Part shown: positions 1-10,103 of the stretch, piece after piece | Position numbering within the stretch: position 1 is the stretch's first letter | Layout: each line of letters opens with the position of its first letter | NCBI GenBank assembly: GCA_022539475.1 | Contig: VCMS01000040.1 | Location: 100,652-164,651 of the forward strand | Direction: 5' to 3' | Source: Gracilaria domingensis | Lineage: Eukaryota > Rhodophyta > Florideophyceae > Gracilariales > Gracilariaceae | Length of the DNA stretch: 64,000 nucleotides | The notes under the pieces: generated by a model | Database searches by the model: none | Told to the model about the DNA's origin: nothing | Seen by the model: only the letters and a program-made list of their open reading frames with translations | Made by a program: the position numbers and the translations under genes

Positions 1-1283
1 TCAATGGCTGTCCCGCTATGAGCGATGGCATTGCAAAATAGCAGTGCGGAATCACAAACACTGCTTCGACCGTCAAGAGATTGCTTGATTTTCTTGAGTA
101 GATACATGTCAGATTTGTTCTTGCTACACAAGAAGTCAAAGTACAACTCAGCGGTCGCTTCCCCGATAAGAACTCTTCTCAATTTGAGGACCTTCTTGTC
201 CTGATTAGAACCCTGTTCCTTCGACTCGATTGGAGTCGATGTCTCTGTAGTGGGGTTACTTGTTGCACTTGGTGTTTCTGTTTCCATCGGTACGGGTTCA
301 TCTGTACTCTGGGCAGCTTGTTCGTTCGGGGTGACTGATGGCGCTGGCGTGGCTGGTGTGGGTTCTATGACTCTGGGTTCTGGCAGCAAATCCAGAACCT
401 TGGCGGCGAAGAATGGAGCATCGTTGTCGACAATGTCGAAGGCAATCTGCAAAGCCATTAACTCTAGATTTGCTTCATTCTCCTTCCCAGCGACCTTGGC
501 GTCATCCACAAGACTCAAAAGGATATCTGCAACACCTTTGGCATTTCCGGTGAAAGCATAGCAATTTGCAACTGCAATATAGTTTCTCGCTTCGTATGCG
601 AATTGGCTGACGTGAATCGATGCGATGAGGTTCAGAACTCTTGCCCGATAACTTCTTGAAGTGACGAGGTGCAGAGCGGACTCAAAACAATATGCGAGAG
701 CATCTTTCTTGTCAGTGTCCGATTTACACCCTTCAATGATTGCTGCCTCGATCTTATCTAACCGATGAGCCTCGATCGCTACACCGATCGCTTCCCGTAC
801 TTCTCCTTTCTCGATGCAGCCGTTTAAAACACGTTCGACAACGTCTTGCAACGCGGCAGCGTATGCGTGTTCGCCGCTTGCACCCACTTCGCCATCTTCA
901 TTTTCTGCTCCTTCGCGTTTCTTTTGCATGGAAATATATTCATCTATACATCTCGCACGCAAGGTGTTGGCAAACTGAGTTTCGGCATCGACATTGAAGA
1001 GGTGTCCTGCTGACAGTGCGTAGTGAAGTGCTTCGTCCAGAGAACCGAGATGAAAGTTAACTTTGGCCGCAACAATAGCGGCAAGGTTTCGCTCGGAAAA
1101 TGTGTCATCCTCCGACAGTTCTTGGATTTTCACAACTGCTCCAGAGATTTCTGGCCAGAAAGAATCAGCCAAAGTGTTCAAAGTTCGAAGCGCATGCGCC
1201 TGAAGGATCGGTTCACTCTCCTCCAGGAGAGACAATGCAGGCGCAGCAGAGCTAGGAACGATTGATTCGACAGCAACACCCAT
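1..1283 (-). CDS. PSMD1: 26S proteasome regulatory subunit RPN2/PSMD1, N-terminal part (cut by window edge)
   Basis: RPN2/PSMD1 is the large scaffold of the 19S base and binds ubiquitin receptors and RPN1/RPN10-side partners in nucleus and cytosol. The minus strand reads 427 uninterrupted codons from the ATG at 1283 to the window edge. Near the N-terminus it has the family pattern SSAAPALSLLEESEP, then LAAIVAAKVNFHLGSLDEAL. Near residue 390 comes LRRVLIGEATAELYFDFLC, and the visible part ends in an AHSGT segment where the PC-repeat region begins. An acidic Pro/Thr/Glu-rich insert (about residues 320-365) sits where other RPN2 proteins also have a variable linker. Full-length family members are about 950 residues, so more than half lies outside the window. 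No intron is visible. Identification is confident; the exact start is the first ATG in frame. Confidence 0.93.
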   Translation of the reverse strand, partial: MGVAVESIVPSSAAPALSLLEESEPILQAHALRTLNTLADSFWPEISGAVVKIQELSEDDTFSERNLAAIVAAKVNFHLGSLDEALHYALSAGHLFNVDAETQFANTLRARCIDEYISMQKKREGAENEDGEVGASGEHAYAAALQDVVERVLNGCIEKGEVREAIGVAIEAHRLDKIEAAIIEGCKSDTDKKDALAYCFESALHLVTSRSYRARVLNLIASIHVSQFAYEARNYIAVANCYAFTGNAKGVADILLSLVDDAKVAGKENEANLELMALQIAFDIVDNDAPFFAAKVLDLLPEPRVIEPTPATPAPSVTPNEQAAQSTDEPVPMETETPSATSNPTTETSTPIESKEQGSNQDKKVLKLRRVLIGEATAELYFDFLCSKNKSDMYLLKKIKQSLDGRSSVCDSALLFCNAIAHSGTAI

Positions 1284-2424
1284 AATGGAAGGCAGATGCT
1301 GATCCGATCGCTGACGCACTACTCCTCGTAACCGACAAGGTAACGCCAATCAGCCTCTGAGTGGATCTGAATGACGCGCTACTGGGCGCCAAGGTCACGA
1401 TGCGAATCTATCAGGGGCGACTGGGTACGACAGGGTTAACCTCAGTAGTGCGAGTTACACGGCGAGCGAAGAGGAGTCGGTATTGAGTTCGTGGTTGCGG
1501 GGGAAAGAGTATGGGCGGTGGCGGCGCGCAGCCATCCCCCGCGACTGTGTCTTGCAACCAGGCTGCGAAAGTGGCTGGAACGTCATCGAGAACGTGGCCA
1601 ACGGGCTCGAACTTGAAAGGTATGGCAAAACCCATTAATTGGGACCTTGCTTAATTACTTTGGATTTGCCCGAAAATGACAGCTTTCTGCGCTCTTCTTT
1701 GCCCTTCTAGCTAGCTGGGCCATCCGCAACAATCTGCCATGTGAAAACGACATCAGCTGCTATAGGCGCTGTGGAAGCTGTTTAGAATGTAAGGCATGGG
1801 CTGTATATAGAGAGATACAGACTTCGAACCAAAACATCGAGAAGCAGCCTTAACTTGCTGGGAGAGTGTATACCAGCGTTATACACAAACTGCTGCGTGT
1901 ATTCCGTGCGCTGTAGCACGCAGACATGATGTGATCTGCTATTCACGTCCTGCACCAAGAAGGCTGGTAGTACCGCCGTGGAGTACACAAAACAGAGAGA
2001 AAGGCAGGACAAACGAAGCTATCCAAAAGTTGGAGCCAGAACATGCTCAAGAGAAGAATCGCTTTTGAAGTAAAACAAACGGTCCACGAATATAAGCAGA
2101 AAAAGGTTTTGAATTGAGTCGAACAGATCGAACTCTCTTATCATGTCGATATTGTAGTAGCACAAGCATGACTCACGACACTATGCTCGCTCAAGTGCTG
2201 TGCAACGATATGCCACGGGTTGAAAGACTCTTGCGAAACTAATTAGCGGCTCGAATAGATATTTGCGGCTAGAGCAAAAGGAAGCGTGTGCGGTCGAAGT
2301 CGCGATCCATTTATTTCTCAACACATAATACGCCACACAAGAGTAAGCGGGATTGGCCTGACGCTAGAACATGTGACATAATTAAGAAATTGAGTAGATA
2401 TCGAAAACGACAGCAATAGGGCAT
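1284..2424. other. Intergenic spacer between RPN2 and RPS8
   Basis: Head of RPN2 and tail of RPS8, both minus strand. It should hold the RPN2 promoter and the RPS8 3' region. A 74-codon minus ORF (1411-1635) has no recognisable domain and is not called. No tRNA, repeat or second gene seen. Confidence 0.6.
2310..2315 (-). promoter_or_regulatory. Candidate poly(A) signal AATAAA of RPS8
   Basis: TTTATT on the plus strand, i.e. AATAAA on the minus strand about 110 nt past the RPS8 stop. Position only; transcript ends are not known. Confidence 0.35.
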
Positions 2425-3144
2425 CTACTTGCCCGCCTTCTTCTTCTTTTGCATGGCGCGAGAGTAAAACTCCAACTCTTTCCCTTCCAGAATGTAGCCG
2501 TCTGCTCTTCCGCACTGACCAGGGCGCGATGAAAGTGCGGCAAGCAAGCGACCGCTTTGGAAGAGCTCCTTGACGCCTTCATCCAATGGAAGACGATCGG
2601 CAGCTCTCTTGGCCTGCTTTTCAGCCTTCTTTTCCGAGATCTTCTCGCCCTCGTTCTCGCCAGCCTTTTTCTTTCCGATATCAATGCCGTAGTAGTTGTG
2701 ATAGTAGCGACGGAAAGGTGTGGCGTCCACCTGGACGATGCAGCCCTTGACAAGAGTATTGGTACGCACGAGCTCATTGTTGGAGGCGTTGTACACGACG
2801 TTCAAGACACGGGTCTTGTGGGCAATGCCCTCTGAGCCCCATGCAAAGTTGCCTGTCTCCAGACGCAGGGCGCGCATCTTGATGTTTCCGCCGCGAACGC
2901 GAACAGGGCGCACGAGCTTAGTTCCGAGCTTGGTAAGCGCCGGCTGACGGCCCAGCTCATACTTTCTCTTCTTGCGGAAGTAGGGGTGCTTTCCACCCGT
3001 GAGGCGACGCTTGTGGCGAGAATCGCGCGAAATACCTGCAGAGCTCAATTGAAAAGGCGACAAACAAGGTTAGCAACGGCTTGCACGCGCGGGGGGAGGG
3101 GTGCCTCGCGGGGAAGCGGAGCGGAAGATCGGGAACGTACCCAT
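2425..3144 (-). CDS. RPS8: Small-subunit ribosomal protein eS8 (RPS8), two exons
   Basis: Component of the cytosolic 40S subunit. The product is 204 residues (human 208). It opens with [16 protein letters not shown] and continues with [18 protein letters not shown], the strongly conserved basic N-terminus. It ends with the family [11 protein letters not shown] segment and a Lys-rich tail. The continuous reading frame lacks a sensible start. The start codon lies in a separate exon: ATGG at 3141-3144, then a GTACGT donor. A CTAAC branch-like site and a CTGCAG acceptor end the intron at 3036, and exon 2 starts at 3035. Joining gives M-G-I-S-R-D-S exactly as in other eukaryotes. Exon 1 lies at the edge of a GC-rich island shared with the divergent PHD-finger gene. 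Confidence 0.95.
3036..3140 (-). other. RPS8 intron 1 (105 nt), four bases after the A of ATG
   Basis: Donor GTACGT, branch-like TTGCTAACC about 35 nt before the acceptor, pyrimidine-rich tract, acceptor CTGCAG. Removal restores the conserved MGISRDS start, which is strong indirect support. Confidence 0.88.
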
Positions 3145-4183
3145 GACGCGTTGGGATCAGGACGCGGCGACGCGATGCGGCAGCGGACGTCGGCGGCGGA
3201 GTGCTCTGCGACGGGGCGTGGGCGCATGCAGCCGGCGATCGACGCCGATGGCGACGCGGCAGGACGTCGACGGCGAGAACGGGCTCCGTGAGCCGTTCGG
3301 ATCAAAAAAGGGATCCGCGCCGGCGCCCCGTGCGGGCCGCGCGCGAGAGAAGACGCGCGGCGGCGCAGGGGCCTCTGGGCCCGATATCTTGCGGCGCCAC
3401 GGTCCGCGTGGCGGCGTCGCCGACGCGCGGCCGCGGCGACGGCGCGTCGCCACCGTCGAGCGCGCGCGACGTGGCCACGTGCGCGCCTTTTTTCCGACTG
3501 GCCGCTTGCGGTTGTGGCGCCGATGCGCGCAGTTGAAGACGCCGCGCAGCGCGCGCCTCCGCCGCCGGCAAGCAACAGACCGCCGCGTCGCGCCGCCGCC
3601 GCCGCCGCCGCGCGCGCGCCGCGCGCGCTGGCCCGCCAGCCGCAGCCGCGCCGCCGCGGCTGCGCCCGCCCAGACGGGCGCGCCGCCGCCGCGCCGCCGC
3701 GCGCCTCCTGCGCGCGCCGCGCCGCGCGCGCCGCCGCGGAAGCGCGCGCCTTCGCGCGCGCCGTGCGCGCGGCAATGCGCCGCGCCGCGCCGCCAGCGCC
3801 GCCGCCGCGCCAGCGCGGCCGCGCGCCGCTGTCGCGGGCGCGAGCCGCGGCGCTCGCGCGCGCGCCGCGCGCCAGGCCGGAGCGCGCGCGCATCCTCGTC
3901 AGCCTGCCGCCGCGCGCGATGGACGGCTCTGGCGGCAGCCGCGCGCGGACGTGGCGCCCGCGCGCGGCGCGGCGCGGCGCGCGCCGGCACACGCTCGCTG
4001 CGCACACGCGTGCCAGCGCCGCGCGCTCAAAAAAAAGGGCGCGCGAATTGGGCGCCCCGATCGGGGCGCGGCCGCGCGCTCAAGACCGTGCGCAACGGCT
4101 GCGCGGCGCCTGCCGCGCGCGCCACGCCGCCCCCTTCCCCCTTCTCCCCCCCCCCGCCGCCGCCGCCGCCTTCGTCGCGCACC
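3145..4183. other. GC-rich divergent promoter island between RPS8 and the PHD-finger gene
   Basis: About 1 kb of extreme GC content, dominated by GCGCGC and GCCGCC strings, with a C-rich run just before 4184. Long open frames exist on both strands, but they are compositional (Arg/Ala/Pro only, no stops because AT is absent) and are not called as genes. It should hold both divergent promoters. Confidence 0.7.
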
Positions 4184-7100
4184 ATGACTGAGCCTTCCTC
4201 CGCCGACGCCGGCGCCGGCGCCGAGGCGTTGCTCGGCCTCGCCGCCGGCCGCTCCGTGCGCCTGCCGCCCGCCGCGCCCGACGCCGCGCCGCCGCCCGCC
4301 TCCGCGCCCGCGCAGGCGCCGCCGTTCTTGCCGCCCGTCGAGCGCCTTCCCGGCCTCTCCGAGTGGCGCGTCGAGCCGTTCCGCCCCCCCTGCCGCCGCC
4401 CTTGCTCGAGCCCCCCCCACCCGACGGCCTGCGCCCCTCCCCGTGGCACTCGCACCACCAGTACCCCTATCCCTGGCATGTCGGCTACGCCTACCCCCCG
4501 TCGCAGCTCTACTACTACCCGCAGCCGCTTCCGTACCAGCGCCAGCCGCTCGGTCCCCCCCCTCCGTCGCTGCTGCAGCCTGATGTTCCGCCCCTGAGAT
4601 CTCTCACCTCGCCGCTCGACAAGCTGCGTCCTCTCGCCGACCATAACCCTATTTTGCCTCCCCCAAATAACGATGTCAGTTCCACTTCAGTGCAATCCAA
4701 CACATCCCAACCGGCCCCGCCCGCCCGCGCGAGAGGATTGGCCGACCTTATCAATCCCACCGACACCCTTCCCGGCACGAACAATGCGGTCGGTCCGTCT
4801 CATCTTTCCAGAGCGTACGACCCCGTCAAGGCCGCGCCGGACAAGTCTAGCAAGTCGTCCCTCTCCATGCTGGTGGAGGCTAGCAACGAAATTTCAACCA
4901 CAGTTACCCCCGAAAAGCTCCCCGTCCAGACCGAGCCTTCCGACGCTTCCACTGTTTTGCAACACAACCCCTCACAATCCACCTGTGCTCGCCCATCTCC
5001 GCCGGAGATGGTCACTCCGCTCCGCATGTTACGCACTTCGGAAACTGGAGCCGCGGAGAACGAGGAACCAAAACCACCTCCGCCACAGAGTGCACTGCGA
5101 CCGCTTGTGATGCCGTCAAACGATCTTCCGCAGAAGGGCGAGCTGAGAGACGTTACACGTCTCAGTCCAAGTCTGCAACCCGTTTCGAAGGATTCTGTCA
5201 CTGTCATAACATCACAATCACCTAGTCCGCGCCCACAGGAACATGATACTGTCGACCTTCGTCCGTCTCCCGCTCCTGCTGGAGACGAAAGCGTAGGCAA
5301 CACAAACCGTAACACCATAAGCCTCTCTCACTCTGCTACTTCTGTCGCAGATGTGAATGCTGAAACGTCTGCTGCCCCGAACCAGCAAGTAGCCAAAATG
5401 CCCATTGCAAAGAAAGTCATTGAAGGTCGATCGTTGAAAGTAAGGCAAATACATCCAACTGACTCATATTCAGACAAATCTAGTGAAAGGAACAGCGATC
5501 AGGATCAGCGGACCGCAGCAGATGACGAATCGAAGTATCACACTCCCAGATCTCGATCTTCCCGTGATGCGAACCGTTCGTCGGGTAAGGGCAGTCGGCG
5601 GTCAACGAAGGCCAGGGGGCGTCGATCGAGACGAAGGCCGATTTTAATTACTGATCTAGACAGTGAGGAGAACGAGGACGCGAACGATAGCGAGCGCGAA
5701 GCGAGCGATGGCGGCGTTCATTCCATTGGCGACGAAGATGAAGAAGGAAATTCCGGCACGGAGGTAACGAGATGCCCATGTGGATCGAAAGAGAACTCGG
5801 GCATAATGATAGCATGTGATCAGTGCGACACATGGCAGCATGGGAAGTGTATGGGCTTTCGGCGCAATGCCGATCTACCGGAGCGATATTTCTGCCATAT
5901 TTGCCGCCCAGACCAAGTACGACCTAACTGCATTGCGCATCCAAAGTACAAAGAGCGTTGTGGGCGGGATCGAGAAGGGAAAGACTCTCGTGCGGTGGAA
6001 GCGGAGTCCCTTCTGGCCAATATTCGTCCTACAGAGCTCCGAAAGGTCTTCATGTCTGATTTGAGGAACAGAAAGTCTCCCGTTCGATCACGCACGGACG
6101 TATTTAACCGTTATGCTTCCTTATTTAAGACTCAATTTCCTAAGAACCGCCAGGCTGTCGTCGAAGGCTTAAGCGTTATTCTGGATTTGACGAGATCGGA
6201 AGCCTCTGAGAGATTAGAGTCTGCATTGAAGCGATCGCGATCTGAGAGGCCGCAAGAGGATGATGTAGATCGGAAGCGAAATTGTGTAGGAAATGAATTG
6301 GATCATACTGAACCTAGCAATCGAAATGCAGGAAGTGGGCGAACGCACGGTCAGAAGCGAGTGCGTTCTAGTATTCATGACGGTGCGGAAGGCGGTACCG
6401 TACGTCACGACACATCCCATGTTGAAAGTGGCGTCGAGATTGATTTAAATTCTGATTCTCGTGGGATGTCACGAGAAGAGCGCAAGTTGCAGCAAACGAT
6501 GAAACTTTTTGCAAGAATGGAAGAGCGGGAGCGAGAGCGAAAGAGACCACGGACAAGTGAGCAAGGCAGTTCGCCGAGGACGTCACCACCAGGTCGATTG
6601 AAAGCATCCAGATCTGGAAGTCAAGTCCGTGGAAGTGCTTCCAAATCGAATGTGTCCCCATCTGCCCCTGAGAATGAGGAAGTTGGGGTTAAGGCTGCGG
6701 TATCTGATGTACGGCAACAACAGCGTTCCGCCGAATCTAAGCAGAAGCGTCATGTACCAGAGCCCATGGTCCCCATCCCCTCTGAGCCGAAGCAGTTGCA
6801 GAAACCCCAACCGTTGCAATCGCAACCAGATGCCGAGCAAGCTGGTACGAACTACAAGATGTCAAACACCGCTCGCACGGGAGGGGAACCTGCGAGAGAC
6901 ATAGGTCGACGAGAGAAGGATTCAAGATCCAAGGACCGCATTGAAACGCCAGTCCCAAATAGAAAAGATAGCGTCTCCCCTGACAGTCATAACTTTGGCA
7001 ATCGGAGAAGGAAGCATATGTTCACTGAGAAAGTACGTTCGAACGAAAACAAGCGAAGGAGAACAGGGTCTTCTATCAAGGACATTGATAAAAGACTATC

Positions 7101-9342
7101 TATAGAGAAAGAGTTTCCTGAACCTGAGAAACCGGTTGACTTAGGCGTCTATGTGGTCGGACCATCCGTGCTGGGCAGCAAAACGCTTACGAGGGAAAGA
7201 GTGTCTCGCATGGAGCGGGAACATACGGGCGACAAAGAGGCAAATAATGAGGACGAGAACAAACCCAGAACTTTGAATTCTAACCGCAAAGAATGGCTGT
7301 TGATGAAGGAGCGAAGGATTACGTTGAACAAAAGCGTTGGTATTGAACCGGAAATGTCCCCGGTGAAGAAGCGCGTCTTGACCGAAAGAAGGATCAACGA
7401 GATTGAAGAAGAAGAGAGAAGAGCGAACGATGAAACCGGAAAAGATGAGACAGCTGCAGACCAAGTCCCTCCCACAGTTTCAGTTAGCATGGTTGTCGTC
7501 AGCGAGAAAAGAAGTCTTCCTGATAACGGTCAAATTCTTGAGTCCACGAGGTTAGTTCTGAGTGAAGATAAGAAAGATACGGCAAAGAGAGAGCGAGAGA
7601 AAGGAAAAGCCGTTATACATGCTTTGAAAAAGCGCCCTGCAATGCTCACTGCAGCAGGTCGAGGTACGGAAAGCGAAAAACGCGATTTGAAGCCTATCGA
7701 TCTGCCTCTAGATAACTCGGGAGAAGACGATAGTGGTCATGGACGCGATTGCATACCACTACCGTTATCTCCGAAGCCCTCCCCGAAGTCTCCAACTCAT
7801 TCAATTGACAAGAAGAGTTCAAAGCCTCCCACGCCCACACTGAGGATGCCGTCGCCGCAAGCGTCCACTCCGAAGCACGTGTCCACGAGCTTCTTGTCAG
7901 GAAGTGTTGCGGCAGAGACGCCGTCATCGCCAAGACAGTCTCCGTTTGCGTCACCAAAGCTTCGTTCATCTCCTCTTCCGTCCTTCAAGAGTGCAATCCG
8001 TTCGACCACGAAATCTTCACTTCGAGAGTCGCGATCTCCATCACCGCTGCTTACTATCGAGAAGAAGGAGCCTCAATGTGAAAAGGGCCCGGTTGTGGCT
8101 GGTAAAGCAACCCAAAATTCTGGCAGACGCAGCTCAAGCCCAACACCGGAAAGACAGGCTTGTAATAATCCTGCACCCCGGTCCTCGACTCCTCAATCTC
8201 AAGGATGCAGTGAGCTAAAGAAGACAGAGGCGATGAAGGCAGAACAGGACAAGTCTCTTTCCGAGACGTTGGCAAAGAAGCCGGAACGAAAGGCGATGAG
8301 CGTTAGCCCTGAAGATGAAGTGATCTCGGAAGTGAAGAGGCGACGAGGTGAATCCACCGATCCATCTCCAGTTCCAACTCCGACAACAACGGCTCCTCTT
8401 CCAATATCGCGTTCTTCGGCGCTTCCCTTGAATGCCCTCCGGTCCATTCGCTCGATGCCTGTCGCGGAAATCAGAAAGTCGTCCCTGGCGCAAAATTCCT
8501 CGAACAATCCGGCTTATGCTCAGAAGCCGAAAGGCAACGAATCTGTGGAATCTTCTAAGGCGGACGCTCCTCCGTCAAGTGGGGCGACTATCAGTGACGT
8601 TTTCCAGAGAAGACTGGAAGGATTTTGGAAGCCAGCTGCGAAGACACCAGTGAAACCTCCTGCTAAACCAAACTCTGCTCCTCCTACCGTATCGAGCATT
8701 AAGGGCAGTACTGCGAAACTAGGAGCCGCATTACCTCTTAGCTCTAAACCGAACTTAGACAGCTTGCGAAATTCAACAGGTCTAAGTCCAAGAGTTAGTG
8801 GTGCAGGGAATGGATATCATCGAGGCTCAGGGCCGAGTTTCCGTAGTAAGTCGATGGATTATGAAAGATCACGTGGCTCCATGCCATCTTTTTCTCAGTC
8901 AAAACGCTCACATTCCTTCAGCCATGGAAGAGGTTATCCACGGAGTGGCCCTCATGGGTTAAACAGCGCGAAGCCGAGTTTCCATGACGATCGTAGACGC
9001 TTTGGTCCTATCCGAGACTCTGGGCATCATGGACGTGATGAAGACAAGGGAAAGAATGGAGGCACGCCAACACAATTGTGGAGCAGGAGTTATACGTATC
9101 GAAACAGCCGCCCAAACATTTCTGAGGATCATGAAAGGAACATGAACAGGCGACCTGGAGGTGGGCCTCCTGATTCAGATGGATTGAGAAGATCGCGAAA
9201 ACCGATACAGGACTCATGGGTGCCGATGGGGGGACCGAGGCAAAGTGCAGGTTTCTTGGGGATGAACGGGGGAAGCAACAGACGCATGAATGGAGATAAT
9301 CATGGACGAGGAAGCCGAAGAACTCATGGTCATCCTAGTTAA
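4184..9342 (+). CDS. Large PHD-finger nuclear protein, mostly disordered; frame break near the N-terminus
   Basis: PHD fingers read histone H3 tails in chromatin complexes. A Cys4-His-Cys3 finger is encoded at 5773-5907: CPCGSKENSGIMIACDQC, then TWQHGKC and CHIC. A helical basic segment follows (about 5990-6230) that could be a small folded domain. The rest is low-complexity Ser/Pro/Lys/Arg/Glu with SP and RS motifs and an Arg/Gly-rich C-terminus, about 1,700 residues in all. The best start is the ATG at 4184 (MTEPSSADAG), but that frame and the main frame differ. The change falls in the C-homopolymers at about 4382-4418 and would be repaired by one additional C. Without it, the main frame has no ATG for some 170 codons. 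No SET domain is seen, so it is not a plain SET3/MLL5 homologue. Function beyond chromatin reading is inference. Confidence 0.8.
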
Positions 9343-10103
9343 TTCCCTGTCGTAGAAACTTGTGTCGCAGGTAAGGTATGACAAATGTTGCCAGGTGAGG
9401 CAATCTGTACATATTTAACAAAGACGTGAGTGACCTTCTTGGTCGAGCTGCAATTGCCAGTTAAAGCTCCACGCTTATAGCAAAACTTGAATAAAGCATC
9501 TGCATAACATGTAACTTCAAAACATACCGGTCATATGTGTTTATTGTTTATTATGCCCGTCCCGTTGCTGTATGCTTATCGCATGTCCAAGGTTTATTAA
9601 CAATGTTCGGCTCTTGAAAGATGTAGGTTTCATTCAGTCTGAATGTTCGATTGGTTTCGCTTCCCGCGCAGAAGTCAAGTCACACTGAGAAGGCGGAGCT
9701 AATGTGTCAAAAACATTGTTCTGTTGTAGGTTGTAGATAGCATTTGTAAGCGTTCCATTGTCGAGAGATCTCAATGCTAAACCTATATGCTGTCGAACGA
9801 CAGACGAGATTAGTACTTCTTTAACTACTACCTTCGTACCAGAATGAACGTTTACAAGTTAGTACTACTTCACCGTGGCCTATTGGCCTTACATTTGCTT
9901 ACGCCCCCGTACTTTTCGGACAATAATAAGCTTTGGTTCTTCTCTGGCACATTACTTGGTGCTCCAGGAAACTGCCAAGTATATCTCTGCAGAAGCGCAC
10001 TTTGCACAGGGCGGGTACAGAAGCGCTCTTGTCACGACATCAAACAACTGGTTAGTGAAATTAAATACTTCAAGTCAATGACACTAGCTTGACACAGGAT
10101 GTT
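9343..10103. other. Convergent 3' spacer between PHD-finger gene and RUS gene
   Basis: AT-richer than the flanks; holds both 3' ends. An AATAAA lies at 9490-9495 on the plus strand. An 82-codon ATG frame at 9844 has no recognisable features and is not called. Confidence 0.6.
9490..9495 (+). promoter_or_regulatory. Candidate poly(A) signal AATAAA of the PHD-finger gene
   Basis: AATAAA 148 nt after the stop of the PHD-finger gene. Positional evidence only. Confidence 0.35.

Noticed and set aside
1411-1635. 74-codon minus frame between RPS8 and RPN2
   Set aside because: No domain, short, Pro-rich end; chance frame in a promoter spacer.
3101-4597. A 498-codon open frame, and long minus-strand frames at 3045-4007, in the GC island
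   Set aside because: Only Arg/Ala/Pro/Gly strings caused by lack of AT; open in several frames at once. Only the part after the ATG at 4184 is kept, as the start of the PHD-finger gene.
9844-10092. 82-codon plus frame starting with ATG
   Set aside because: Lies in the convergent 3' region, no recognisable features and an overlapping frame of similar length.
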